Below, piece by piece: positions 48,686 to 57,279 of a DNA stretch of 64,000 nt. The position numbers and the translations under genes were made by a program. Each line of letters opens with the position of its first letter. The first letter of the stretch is position 1. The stretch lies in the NCBI RefSeq assembly GCF_010974945.1, contig NZ_JAAIVB010000080.1, positions 35,318 through 99,317 on the forward strand, read 5' to 3'. The notes below the pieces were generated by a model. That model saw nothing but the letters and a program-made list of their open reading frames with translations, was not told the origin of the DNA and did not search any database. Source of the DNA: Noviherbaspirillum galbum. GTDB lineage: Bacteria; Pseudomonadota; Gammaproteobacteria; Burkholderiales; Burkholderiaceae_D.

Positions 48686-49254
48686 ACGGCGCCGCCATGG
48701 CGGAGGCGCCGGCGCGGGACAGTATCGCGGAATTCCTGTTCGGCGACCCGGTCCTGCACCGGCGCTTTGCCATGGCCATCGACATCCTGGCCAGACTGAT
48801 GTCACTGTCGCCGCCCGGCGCGACCGCCGGCGAGCTTGCCGCCGCTCTCGGCCAGCCGACGCGCGCCGTGCAGGCTTTGCTCGGCGGACTCGCCCGCGCC
48901 GGCCTCGTGGCCAGGAGCCCGCAGTGCGCCGACCGTTGGCTCTGTCCCGGCACGATCGGGGTGGCGACGCTGGCCGACGTGTTCCGCTGCGTGGCGGAAT
49001 CTCCGCCGCCCCGCCAGCGCCGCGCCGCCTCCAAGCCTGACGTTCCCAAGCCTGACGCCGGCAGGCCGCCACCCGACCGGGCCGATGCCCGGCACGGCGT
49101 GGACATCCTGCTAATGCAGGCCACCATGGCCGTGAACCAGGTCGTGCTGCAGCACTTGCAAGCCTTCGATCTCGGACGATTGCGCGCGGTCGGCGGCTCG
49201 TCGGCGCGGCAAACCTTCCAGGCCCGCAGCCTGCATTCCCGCGCGCACCGGTAA
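48682..49254 (+). CDS. Rrf2-like winged-helix regulator, cluster-less
   Basis: 190 aa. Residues about 20-95 form a winged helix ([43 protein letters not shown] is its core region), followed by the Rrf2-like [14 protein letters not shown]. The C-terminal [23 protein letters not shown] resembles the Rrf2 dimerisation helix. The three-cysteine loop that holds an iron-sulfur cluster in IscR and NsrR is absent; a Pro/Arg-rich linker sits there. It overlaps dadA and is probably co-transcribed. Target genes are unknown; dadA autoregulation is plausible. Confidence 0.65.
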   Translation: MNGAAMAEAPARDSIAEFLFGDPVLHRRFAMAIDILARLMSLSPPGATAGELAAALGQPTRAVQALLGGLARAGLVARSPQCADRWLCPGTIGVATLADVFRCVAESPPPRQRRAASKPDVPKPDAGRPPPDRADARHGVDILLMQATMAVNQVVLQHLQAFDLGRLRAVGGSSARQTFQARSLHSRAHR

Positions 49255-49259
49255 GCCTG

Positions 49260-49291
49260 CGCGCGGCGCTTGTCCGCGCCCGCGCCGCGCG
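49260..49291 (+). terminator. GC-only hairpin after the Rrf2-like gene
   Basis: 10-bp perfect stem CGCGCGGCGC (49260-49269) and GCGCCGCGCG (49282-49291), 12-nt loop, without a T-run. Directly behind the stop codon, so a terminator is likely but not certain. Confidence 0.5.
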
Positions 49292-49331
49292 GTAAAGTCG
49301 GCGGACTCCCGCCCATTCTCGCCCCATTCCC

Positions 49332-50879
49332 ATGCGGATCGATGTCCAGTTCGCCGACCGAGTCGGCATCGCCCACGAAATCCTCGCCGTCCTGGCGCGC
49401 CGCCACTTCAACGTGATCAATGTGGAGGTCGACTCGTCGGACGTCTTCATCGACGTGCCCGATCTCGACGCCGCCCTGCTGCCCGCCTTGCGCGAGGACT
49501 TTCTGCAGGTCGCCGGCGTCAAGGACGTGGTGCCGGTCGACGTCCTGCCCGGCGCGCGCCGCCGCCTCCACCTCGACACCCTGATGACCGTGATGGCCGA
49601 CCCCGTCATGGCGGTGGACGCCGGCGGCACCATCGTGGTCGCCAATTCCGCCGCCGCCGCGGTCGCCCACTTGCGGGAGCAGGAACTCAACGGCATGTCG
49701 CTGGCCGCGCTGTTCGGCGAAGAGAGCCTGCAGCGCGAACTGCTCGAGCACGGCTTCCGCGTGCCGGCGCGCGAAGTCCGCCTGCACGGCCAGCCCTTCC
49801 TGCTGGACGTGACGCCCGTGTCCGAACCCGTCGAATCCAGCCTCGGCCATACCGTCGGCGGCGTCATCACGTTGCACGCGCCGCGCCGCCTCGGCGGCCA
49901 GATCCACGCCCTGCAGAACGTCGGCGGGCTCGACCTGCTCATCGGCGATTCCGAACCGATGCGCGCCCTCAAGGCACGCGCCGCCCGGGTCGCGACGGTG
50001 GATGCGCCGCTGCTCATCGTCGGCGAGACCGGCACCGGCAAGGAACTCGTGGCGCAAGCCTGCCACGCCGCCAGCCCGCGCGGCAACTCGCCTTTCCTTG
50101 CCCTCAACTGCGCCGCGCTTCCCGAGAGCCTCGCCGAAAGCGAACTCTTCGGCTACATGTCCGGCGCGTTCACCGGCGCGCAGCGCGGCGGCAAGCCGGG
50201 ACTCATCGAAATGGCGGAAGGCGGCACCGTCTTCCTCGACGAAATCGGCGAGATGTCGCTCTACCTGCAAGCCAAGCTGCTGCGCTTCCTCAACGACGGC
50301 AAGTTCCGCCGCATCGGCAGCGACCGCGAGGTCAAGGTCAACGTGCGCATCATCAGCGCCACCCATCGCAATCTCGGCAAGATGGTCAGCGAAGGCAGCT
50401 TCCGCGAAGACCTGTTCTATCGCCTCAACGTCCTTCACCTCGACGTACCGGCCCTGCGCGAACGCCCCGACGACATCCTGCCCCTGGCGCGCCATTTCAT
50501 CGAGCGCGCCTGCACCCAGGCGCAGAAGCCGGTGTGCCGCCTCAGCGCCGACGCCTGCGCGGCGCTGGTCAGCCATCACTGGCCGGGCAACGTGCGGCAA
50601 CTGCAGAACGTGATCTTCCGCGCGACCACGATGACCGACAAGCGGGTGCTGGACGCGGCAGATCTCGACCTGGCCGAGGACCGGCGGCTCGGCCTCGCCG
50701 GCGACAGCGTCGGCGAGGCGCATGACCTCGACGGCGCGGTGGCGGCGTTCGAAAAGGCGCTGCTGGAGCGCTTGTACGCGAGTTATCCGTCGAGCCGGAA
50801 GCTGGCGGCAAGGCTGGGGGCGTCGCATTCGAAGATTGCGGGGAAGCTGAAACGGTATGGGATTTCGGGGGGGAAGTAG
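49332..50879 (+). CDS. TyrR/PhhR-type sigma-54-dependent activator (ACT-PAS-AAA+-HTH)
   Basis: 515 aa. The N-terminal ACT domain (about 1-72; MRIDVQFADRVGIAHEILAVL) and a PAS domain (about 80-190) are followed by a sigma-54 interaction domain (about 205-435) with Walker A GETGTGKE, the GAFTGA loop intact, and Walker B GGTVFLDEIGE. The C-terminal TyrR-type helix-turn-helix is about 475-512 (SSRKLAARLGASHSKIAGKLKRYG). This layout is that of TyrR/PhhR, regulators of aromatic amino acid genes. E. coli TyrR lacks the GAFTGA motif, so this protein should activate RpoN promoters, like PhhR. Closeness to dadA suggests an amino acid catabolism role. Confidence 0.85.
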   Translation: MRIDVQFADRVGIAHEILAVLARRHFNVINVEVDSSDVFIDVPDLDAALLPALREDFLQVAGVKDVVPVDVLPGARRRLHLDTLMTVMADPVMAVDAGGTIVVANSAAAAVAHLREQELNGMSLAALFGEESLQRELLEHGFRVPAREVRLHGQPFLLDVTPVSEPVESSLGHTVGGVITLHAPRRLGGQIHALQNVGGLDLLIGDSEPMRALKARAARVATVDAPLLIVGETGTGKELVAQACHAASPRGNSPFLALNCAALPESLAESELFGYMSGAFTGAQRGGKPGLIEMAEGGTVFLDEIGEMSLYLQAKLLRFLNDGKFRRIGSDREVKVNVRIISATHRNLGKMVSEGSFREDLFYRLNVLHLDVPALRERPDDILPLARHFIERACTQAQKPVCRLSADACAALVSHHWPGNVRQLQNVIFRATTMTDKRVLDAADLDLAEDRRLGLAGDSVGEAHDLDGAVAAFEKALLERLYASYPSSRKLAARLGASHSKIAGKLKRYGISGGK

Positions 50880-50925
50880 GGGAGGGGACATGATGGCGGC
50901 AGTCACGAATGCCAATTCCGGTCCC

Positions 50926-53900
50926 TCACACTTCCTCCACCCCAATCTCCCGCAACGCCTGAGCAACCGCCTCCCTGTTCCGTCCAAGCTCCTCCGCAAG
51001 CTCTACTTGCGAACCGGCGCCGTCCCGCCCAGCCATCATGTCGTCTTCCAGCGCGGCCGCAGCCTGCGCCAGCGCGAGCGCGCCAACGTTCGCCGCCATC
51101 CCCCGCACGCTATGCGCCACATACCAGATCATTTCCGTGTCCCGTTTCGCCGCCGCTGCCTGCAATTTCGTCGTTGCGTCTTCCAGTCCGGGAAGCAGCA
51201 TTTCCAGCACGCGGTGGTAAAGCGCGACGTCGCCGGCCAGCCGTTCCAGCGCGCCGGCGGTGTCGAAGCCTAGCACCGCAACGGGAAGCAGTCCGGTCGC
51301 CTCCGTGGGCGGCGCGATGCCATTCCCGTCCGCCGCCGGAACGAGCCACCGCGCCAGCGTCGCGTAGAAATCCTGCGGATGAATCGGCTTGGCGATGTGG
51401 TCCTGCATGCCGCTGCGCAGGCATGCTTCCTTTTCCTCCGCCGTCGCATGGGCGGTCATGGCGAGGATGGGTAAGGCGTCGAAGCGGGAATCGGCCCGGA
51501 GCAGGCGCGCCGCGTCGTGCCCGCCCATCTCCGGCATCTGGATGTCCATCAGGACCAGGTCGACCTCCCCGGGACCATGCGCGCGCAGCCAGGCGAGGGC
51601 AAGGGCGCCATTGCCGGCGACGTCCACGCGCAGGCCAGCCGCCTGCAGCATCTCGCGGGCGATCTGCTGGTTGACCTCGTTGTCTTCCACCAGCAGCACG
51701 CGCCGGCCACCCAGACGAGGCACGATGACGCTGGCGGGCGGGGCGGCCAGCGGGCGTCCCTGGGACAACGCGTCGACGAAGGCGTCGTGCAGCGTGGATT
51801 GATCGACCGGCTTGTACAGCACGCCGGCGATGTGGGCATCGGCTTGCTGCATGACGTCGTCGCGGCCGAAGGCGGTGACGATGATGACCTTCGGCGGCGC
51901 GGCCAGCTTGGACTCGGCGATCGCCGACGCGAGCTCGAGGCCGTTCATCCCCGGCATGCCGAAGTCGGCCAGCACCAGCTCGTAGGGCAATGCCGCGTCG
52001 GCATCGATCACCGCGGCCAGGGCTTCGTCGGCGCTGGCGACGACGTCGGCGCGCAGGCCGAGATCGTGGACGAGCTGGGCAAGAAGTTCACGCGCGGCCG
52101 GCTGGTCGTCGACCACCAGCACGCGGCAGGCCTTCAGCCGTTCCGGCAAGGCGTGCGCCGGCATGCCGGCGCCGCTGCCCCGTCCGAGGCGCAGCACGAA
52201 GCCGAAGACCGATCCCGCACCCGGCGCGCTTTCCACGCGGATCGTGCCGCCCATCATTTCCACCAGCCGCTTGCTGATGGCGAGGCCGAGGCCCGTGCCG
52301 CCATACTTGCGGGTCGTGGAATCGTCGGCCTGGGTGAAGGCGTCGAACAGGCGCGCCTGCTGGTCCGGGCTCATGCCGATGCCGGTGTCGCGCACCGCGA
52401 AGCGCAGCGCCACCGCGTCGCCATCCCGCTCCGCCAAGCGGCAGGTCAGCTCGACCTCACCCTGCTCCGTGAACTTGATGGCATTGCTCATCAGGTTGAT
52501 CAGCACCTGCCCCAGGCGCAGCGGATCGCCGCGCAGCTGCACGGGAACGTCGTCATCGATGGCAAAGTGATAGCGCAGCCCTTTTTCCCTGGCCTTGTAA
52601 CCGGTGACCGCATTCACGTTGGACAGCACGTCGTGCAGGGAAAACTCGGTGGTTTCGACATTCAGCTTGCCGGCCTCGATCTTGGAAAAGTCGAGGATGT
52701 CATTGATGATGCCGAGCAGCGAGATCGCGGCGCGATGGATCTTTTCGACGTAGTCGCGCTGCTTGCTGTCGAGCCCGGTGCGCAGCGCGAGGTATGCCAT
52801 GCCGATCACCGCGTTCATCGGCGTGCGGATCTCGTGGCTCATGTTGGCGAGGAAGGCGGACTTCAGGCGCGACGCGTCCTCGGCGATTTCCTTGGCGGAC
52901 TGCAAGGCCTTCTCGTGGTCGCGCAGCTCGGCATTCGCGCGCGACAGCTCGGCGGTGCGTTCATGCACGCGCCGCTCGAGTTCGCGCTCCGAGCGCTTGA
53001 GGTTGTCCACCAGCTGCTGCTGCGCCGCTTCCTTCTCGCGGCGGACGTGATGGAAGCGGTCCGCCAGGGCCAGGGAGAACAGCAGCATTTCCATCGCCGA
53101 GCCGAACTGCAGGCCATTGACGGTGATGAAGTTGGTCGGGACCAGGCCGAAGCTGCGTAGCGCGGTGAGCACGCCGGTCAGCACGAGGAAGCTGAAGGCG
53201 AGCAGGAAGAAGCGGGCGCTGTGCTGGCCGCGCCGCAGGCATGCCACGCCGATCACCGAGACCAGCAGCATGTTGAGCGCGTCGATCGCGATCGCGACAT
53301 GGATCATCGCGCCGAAGGCCAGCCACAAGCCGATCACCTGCAGCACGTTCAGGCCGATGAAGCCGAGCAGTACCCGGTCGAGCAAGGGGACGAGCCGCGG
53401 CGTCTCCAGCAGCCGGCGCTGGAACAGCAGGAGCATGATGCCGTTGAGGGCAAAGCTCACCATGCCGGAGATGTTGGCCCAGCGCGGCGAGTCGGGCCAG
53501 AGGTACTGGAAGGCGATGCCGCTGAAGGTCAGCAGGCTCAGGCCGCTGGTCAGGGTAAACAGCACGTAGTAAAAGTACGAGCGGTCGCGCAGCGAGAGAA
53601 ACAGCAGCAGGTTGTACAGGCTCAGGGCCAGCACCATGCCGAAGTAGAGCATCTGGCCGATGTAGGCCTTCTGGCTTTCGTGGAAGAAGGTGTCGGGTTC
53701 CCAGAGCGTGGCCGGCACGTCCACGGAGCTTTCGGACTGCACCTTCAGGTAGACCGTCCGCTCCTCCCCGGCTTCGAGCTGGACCGGGAACACGAAATTC
53801 CGGTGCTGGATGGGCCGTTCGGCGAAGGGGCGGGAATCGCCCGCGCTCAGCTTTTCGTAGCCATCCTCGGTCGGGTTGTAGAACTCCACCACGTCGAGCT

Positions 53901-54300
53901 GGGGATAGGACACCTCCAGCCAGCGCTGGAGATTGCTCTTGCCGGTGTTGCGCAGGGTGAGGCGCAGCCAGACCGGATTGGACTGCATGCCGAAATTGAC
54001 GGAATCCGGATGGCGCGCATCGGGTCCGGCGGCCGGGTGGAAGCGCGCGCTGGCGTCGGGCTGCGTCAGGCGCGCGATGTCCCAGGAAGCAGGAACGTTT
54101 TCCAGCACGTCCCAGTAAGGCGTCAGGTTGACCGGCTGGCGGTCGTCCGGACGGATCTCCAGCGTGCCCGCATGCGCGGAAATCCAGGCGGGCAGGCAGA
54201 GCGCGAAGACGAACAGCAGCAGGAAGGGCGGCAGTCGAAGACGCGTCGGGCGCGGTGGTCGGTGATGGGCAGGCATTGTGTCGGGCGGGCGCTCGGGCAC
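50926..54300 (-). CDS. Hybrid sensor histidine kinase with 7TMR-DISM sensor, two receivers and HPt
   Basis: 1124 aa. A signal peptide ([18 protein letters not shown]) leads to a periplasmic 7TMR-DISMED2 domain (about 40-190), then seven transmembrane helices (about 200-410), a coiled coil, and HisKA with [18 protein letters not shown]. The HATPase domain has [13 protein letters not shown] and [10 protein letters not shown]. Receiver 1 ([14 protein letters not shown], phospho-Asp in [10 protein letters not shown]) and receiver 2 ([14 protein letters not shown], Asp in [13 protein letters not shown]) are intact. The C-terminal HPt domain has the histidine in [14 protein letters not shown]. This is a complete internal phosphorelay. 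No separate output regulator is adjacent. The ligand is unknown; the DISMED2 family is thought to bind carbohydrates. Confidence 0.9.
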   Translation of the reverse strand: MPERPPDTMPAHHRPPRPTRLRLPPFLLLFVFALCLPAWISAHAGTLEIRPDDRQPVNLTPYWDVLENVPASWDIARLTQPDASARFHPAAGPDARHPDSVNFGMQSNPVWLRLTLRNTGKSNLQRWLEVSYPQLDVVEFYNPTEDGYEKLSAGDSRPFAERPIQHRNFVFPVQLEAGEERTVYLKVQSESSVDVPATLWEPDTFFHESQKAYIGQMLYFGMVLALSLYNLLLFLSLRDRSYFYYVLFTLTSGLSLLTFSGIAFQYLWPDSPRWANISGMVSFALNGIMLLLFQRRLLETPRLVPLLDRVLLGFIGLNVLQVIGLWLAFGAMIHVAIAIDALNMLLVSVIGVACLRRGQHSARFFLLAFSFLVLTGVLTALRSFGLVPTNFITVNGLQFGSAMEMLLFSLALADRFHHVRREKEAAQQQLVDNLKRSERELERRVHERTAELSRANAELRDHEKALQSAKEIAEDASRLKSAFLANMSHEIRTPMNAVIGMAYLALRTGLDSKQRDYVEKIHRAAISLLGIINDILDFSKIEAGKLNVETTEFSLHDVLSNVNAVTGYKAREKGLRYHFAIDDDVPVQLRGDPLRLGQVLINLMSNAIKFTEQGEVELTCRLAERDGDAVALRFAVRDTGIGMSPDQQARLFDAFTQADDSTTRKYGGTGLGLAISKRLVEMMGGTIRVESAPGAGSVFGFVLRLGRGSGAGMPAHALPERLKACRVLVVDDQPAARELLAQLVHDLGLRADVVASADEALAAVIDADAALPYELVLADFGMPGMNGLELASAIAESKLAAPPKVIIVTAFGRDDVMQQADAHIAGVLYKPVDQSTLHDAFVDALSQGRPLAAPPASVIVPRLGGRRVLLVEDNEVNQQIAREMLQAAGLRVDVAGNGALALAWLRAHGPGEVDLVLMDIQMPEMGGHDAARLLRADSRFDALPILAMTAHATAEEKEACLRSGMQDHIAKPIHPQDFYATLARWLVPAADGNGIAPPTEATGLLPVAVLGFDTAGALERLAGDVALYHRVLEMLLPGLEDATTKLQAAAAKRDTEMIWYVAHSVRGMAANVGALALAQAAAALEDDMMAGRDGAGSQVELAEELGRNREAVAQALREIGVEEV

Positions 54301-54406
54301 CGCGGGAAGGGACGGACAATGCTAGCAGATCGCCGCTGCAATAGAGGCAAACGTTGCCGCCGCGCCACCAGGGACGGCCCCGCGCGGCGCGGCGGCATCC
54401 GGCGGT

Positions 54407-54946
54407 TCAGCGATATACCTGCTGGCCGTTGTGCCGCTTCCAGGCGTCCTCGAAATGCGCGGCGTCTTCCTGCGAGCGTGCCTTGATGCCCATCAGGATA
54501 CCGCCTTCCTTCAAGCCATTCTCGTAGCGCTTGACCCGTTCCTCCAGGATGCCGTAGCCGATCAGCGCCCCGAGCAGGCCGCCGGTGGCCGCGCCTGCGC
54601 CTGCCCCCGCTGCAGCTGCTGCGAGCGGGCCGGCGATCACCAGTCCCAGGCCGGGCAAGGCGATGCTGCTGCCGGCCGCCGCGATCGCCGCCAGCGCCGC
54701 CCCGAGCGTGCCGCCGAGGGCACCGCCGATGCCGGCGCCTTCCGCCGCCTTGGTGCCCAGTTCCGTCCTGCTTTCGGAGTCGTCGGGAAAATGCCGCTGG
54801 CGGGTCTCGTCGGACATCACCAGATTCAGGTCGTTGGTGTCGTAGCCGCGATCCGACACGGACTGGTAGGCGCGTTCGGCGCTTTCCCTGTCGTAGAACA
54901 ATCCGGTCACGATGCCGGTGCGCTGGTACTCTTGCATGGGGTCCAT
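54407..54946 (-). CDS. Glycine-zipper general-stress-type protein
   Basis: 179 aa. The N-terminal domain (about 10-55; GIVTGLFYDRESAERAYQSV) resembles the general stress protein 17M-like fold (YflT). A central segment of about residues 68-135 is Gly/Ala-rich and forms a glycine-zipper hairpin (GGALGGTLGAALAA and GAATGGLLGALIGYGI), likely membrane-inserted or oligomeric. The C-terminus repeats a small ligand-like element (GGILMGIKARSQEDAAHFEDAW). No signal peptide. The function is unknown; the family is generally linked to envelope or osmotic stress. Confidence 0.7.
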   Translation of the reverse strand: MDPMQEYQRTGIVTGLFYDRESAERAYQSVSDRGYDTNDLNLVMSDETRQRHFPDDSESRTELGTKAAEGAGIGGALGGTLGAALAAIAAAGSSIALPGLGLVIAGPLAAAAAGAGAGAATGGLLGALIGYGILEERVKRYENGLKEGGILMGIKARSQEDAAHFEDAWKRHNGQQVYR

Positions 54947-55168
54947 GGCACTCTCCTTGGTTGCGGGGGAAGGGCGAAGTCATCGGGGCAACCGCAGCAA
55001 CGATTGCCATGATGGCAAGCCCTGGTCATGTACAGAGGAGCTGGCGGATTCCAAAGTTCCTGCGGCGGGAAAGTTGCATAAAAGAAATGGCGTGCTATGC
55101 TGGCTTCATGGGGCCGTCGCGTCCCAACCCTCGTTTGGCAAAGCCTTCTTGCCGGAGATGCATGCACC

Positions 55169-56425
55169 ATGAGCAGCAGTCTCAAATTCAACAGCGCCCA
55201 CCGGCTTCCGCTCGGCATGGAATTCTGCCTGACGCGGCAAGCCGTGCTCGACCGGAACCACGCGCTGGCCGGACATCACCTGAGCTTCCATGCAGACCGG
55301 TCGGCGCACTCCCCGGGAGCGATCCTGTTGGCGGCGCTGGACCCCACCCTGGTCCGCATGCTCTCTGCCGGAACGACCTATCTCGACGTCGACGCAGAGA
55401 CGGTGCTGGCGGCGATCCCATCCTCGATTCCGCGGGACCACGTGATCTACAACCTCCTGCCCGGGACCATCCCGACGCCGGAACTGATGACGCGCATGCA
55501 GGACCTTGCCTTGCAAGGCATGCGCTTCGCGGTCGACATCAGGCGCGACGGACCGGAGCTGCATGCCCTGCTGCCCCATGTCCATGCCGTCAGGCTGGAC
55601 GTTGCCTGCATGGAGCCGGCGGAAGCGGGCAGGCTCTGCCAGCTCGCCAGGCGCCAGGGCAGGCAGGCGGTCGCGCGCAGCGTGGATACCATGGCGCTGT
55701 TCGAGCAATGCCTTGCGCTCGGGTTCGACGCCTTGCAGGGCAGCTATTTCGCTGAGCCGCACTTCCCGAAGGGCAAGACCCTGCAGCCGACGCAGCTCGC
55801 CATCGCCAGCCTGATGTCGCTGATCGCTTCCGATGCCGACGACGCCGACATCGAGCATGCCATCAAGTCGGACATTGCCTTGAGCCTGAACCTTCTGCGG
55901 CTGGTGAACACCGCGGCGGTGAGCTCCCACCGCATCGGCTCGCTGCGGCAGGCGCTCATGATCCTCGGGCGCTCCCAGCTGCAGCGATGGCTGCAGATCC
56001 TGCTTTACAGCGAAGCCGGCCAGCTCGGGCCGGTGGTCGTGCCGCTGCTGGCCATGGCGGCCGCGCGCGGGAGGCTGATGGAATTGCTGGCGCAGACCGC
56101 CTGTCCCGGCAACCGCAGCGTGGCCGACACCGCGTTCACCGTCGGCATCATGTCGCTCATGGAAACCCTGTTCAGCCTGCCGATGAACGAAATCGTGGCG
56201 CAGCTGCCGGTACTGGAGGAAGTCAGCGAAGCCCTGCTCGAGCGCGCCGGCATGTTCGGCCGCATGCTGCGCCTGGTGGAAGCGCTGGAGCGGCAGGAAG
56301 GGAAGGATGGAATGTCGGGCATCGCTCCGCTGCTCAAGGAATTCCGTGTCGCCCACAGCGACCTGTACGCGCTCCAGCTCGCGGCCTTCGAGTGGAGCGA
56401 CCGCATCTGCAATGTCGCCGCCTGA
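55169..56425 (+). CDS. EAL-HDOD signalling protein, EAL part degenerate
   Basis: 418 aa from ATG 55169 (GGAG is 12 bases upstream); the frame extends 24 codons further but without family similarity. Residues about 12-200 look like the EAL-related domain of YuxH proteins (EFCLTRQAVLDRNHALAGHH), but the EAL motif and its metal-binding acidic residues are not recognisable, so cyclic-di-GMP hydrolysis is unlikely. The HDOD domain (about 205-390) has SLMSLIASDADDADIEHAIKSD, LLRLVNTAAVSS, the helix IGSLRQALMILGRSQLQRWL, and a C-terminal FSLPMNEIVAQLPV. HDOD proteins act as signal adaptors, often in motility, pili and biofilm. No direct partner is nearby. Confidence 0.8.
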   Translation: MSSSLKFNSAHRLPLGMEFCLTRQAVLDRNHALAGHHLSFHADRSAHSPGAILLAALDPTLVRMLSAGTTYLDVDAETVLAAIPSSIPRDHVIYNLLPGTIPTPELMTRMQDLALQGMRFAVDIRRDGPELHALLPHVHAVRLDVACMEPAEAGRLCQLARRQGRQAVARSVDTMALFEQCLALGFDALQGSYFAEPHFPKGKTLQPTQLAIASLMSLIASDADDADIEHAIKSDIALSLNLLRLVNTAAVSSHRIGSLRQALMILGRSQLQRWLQILLYSEAGQLGPVVVPLLAMAAARGRLMELLAQTACPGNRSVADTAFTVGIMSLMETLFSLPMNEIVAQLPVLEEVSEALLERAGMFGRMLRLVEALERQEGKDGMSGIAPLLKEFRVAHSDLYALQLAAFEWSDRICNVAA

Positions 56426-56487
56426 GTTCCCGCGGCTGAACTTGGCGCGCGCCCGCGCGTCATACGGGAAACGAGCAGGAGTTTCCC

Positions 56488-56676
56488 ATGCAGAAAAAAG
56501 ATGCCATGGAGCCGCAGCCGGGCAGTCTCGAAGATCTCAACGTGACGCGTCCGGATATGCCGCCTACGCCGAAAGGAAAGCCCGGCGATGCCGGCAACGA
56601 TTTGCCGCATGACCAGGACCCCGAGCGTCCCGGCCTCGAAAACCGCAACATCACCAGGCCCTCGCCGCCGGACTGA
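56488..56676 (+). CDS. Small Pro-rich hypothetical protein with a repeated N-V/I-T-R-P motif
   Basis: 62 aa, start behind CAGGAG at a good spacing. Polar, rich in Pro, Asp, Gly and Lys, with no hydrophobic segment. The motif LEDLNVTRPDMPP recurs as LENRNITRPSPPD at the C-terminus. Probably intrinsically disordered; no function can be assigned. It is 62 bp after the EAL-HDOD gene and convergent with the glycosylase gene. Confidence 0.6.
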   Translation: MQKKDAMEPQPGSLEDLNVTRPDMPPTPKGKPGDAGNDLPHDQDPERPGLENRNITRPSPPD

Positions 56677-56697
56677 TCCGCGCTGCCGTCAAGGGCG

Positions 56698-57273
56698 TCA
56701 TTTCCTCGAGAGGAAGGCGTTGCCCTCGATGGTGAAGCGCAAGGGGGCATCGGCCCATTCCTTCGCGTAGGCCACGCCGATGCGCGGGCGGGCGGCGATG
56801 GTGAAGCCGCCGTCCCCCGTCCCCGTCTCTTCTACCCACAGCGAGCGCCCGCTCGCGGCGCACATGTCGGCCCCGTCCAGCCGGCGGTCGATGCCCATGG
56901 CCCGGCAGAGCAGCCCCGGCCCCCTGGTGTTTCCCTCCACGCCGGCCACGGGTTCCAGCGCCCGCAGCAGGACCGCGCAGCCGCGGCCCTCGGGTTCCGT
57001 CACCACGTTCATGCAGTGATGCATGCCATAGATCAGGTACACGTAGGCATGCCCGGGCGGTCCGTACATGACGCGGGTGCGCGGCGTGATGCCCTTCGAC
57101 GAATGCGAGGCGAGGTCATGCGCGCCGACGTAGGCTTCGGTTTCGACGATGCGGCCCCGGCGCTCTATGCCGCCATCGAGGTGCACGAGCTCCATGCCCA
57201 GCAGCGCGCGCGCCACCTCCTCGGTGTCGCGGGCATAGAAGTCGCGGGGCAGGATGGCGAGGCGCTTTGCCAT
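56698..57273 (-). CDS. 3-methyladenine DNA glycosylase (AAG/MPG family)
   Basis: 191 aa. Removes alkylated purines in base excision repair. The active-site region IVETEAYVGAHDLASHSSKG contains Glu46, Tyr48 and His57, equivalent to human AAG Glu125, Tyr127 and His136. The adjacent GHAYVYLIYGMHHCMNVV forms the base-flipping pocket, and NTRGPGLLCRAMGI is a further family motif. It starts 6 bp after the carboxylase stop, so the two may share a transcript, an unexpected pairing with no clear functional logic. It is unrelated to AlkA. Confidence 0.93.
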   Translation of the reverse strand: MAKRLAILPRDFYARDTEEVARALLGMELVHLDGGIERRGRIVETEAYVGAHDLASHSSKGITPRTRVMYGPPGHAYVYLIYGMHHCMNVVTEPEGRGCAVLLRALEPVAGVEGNTRGPGLLCRAMGIDRRLDGADMCAASGRSLWVEETGTGDGGFTIAARPRIGVAYAKEWADAPLRFTIEGNAFLSRK

Positions 57274-57279
57274 GATCCG

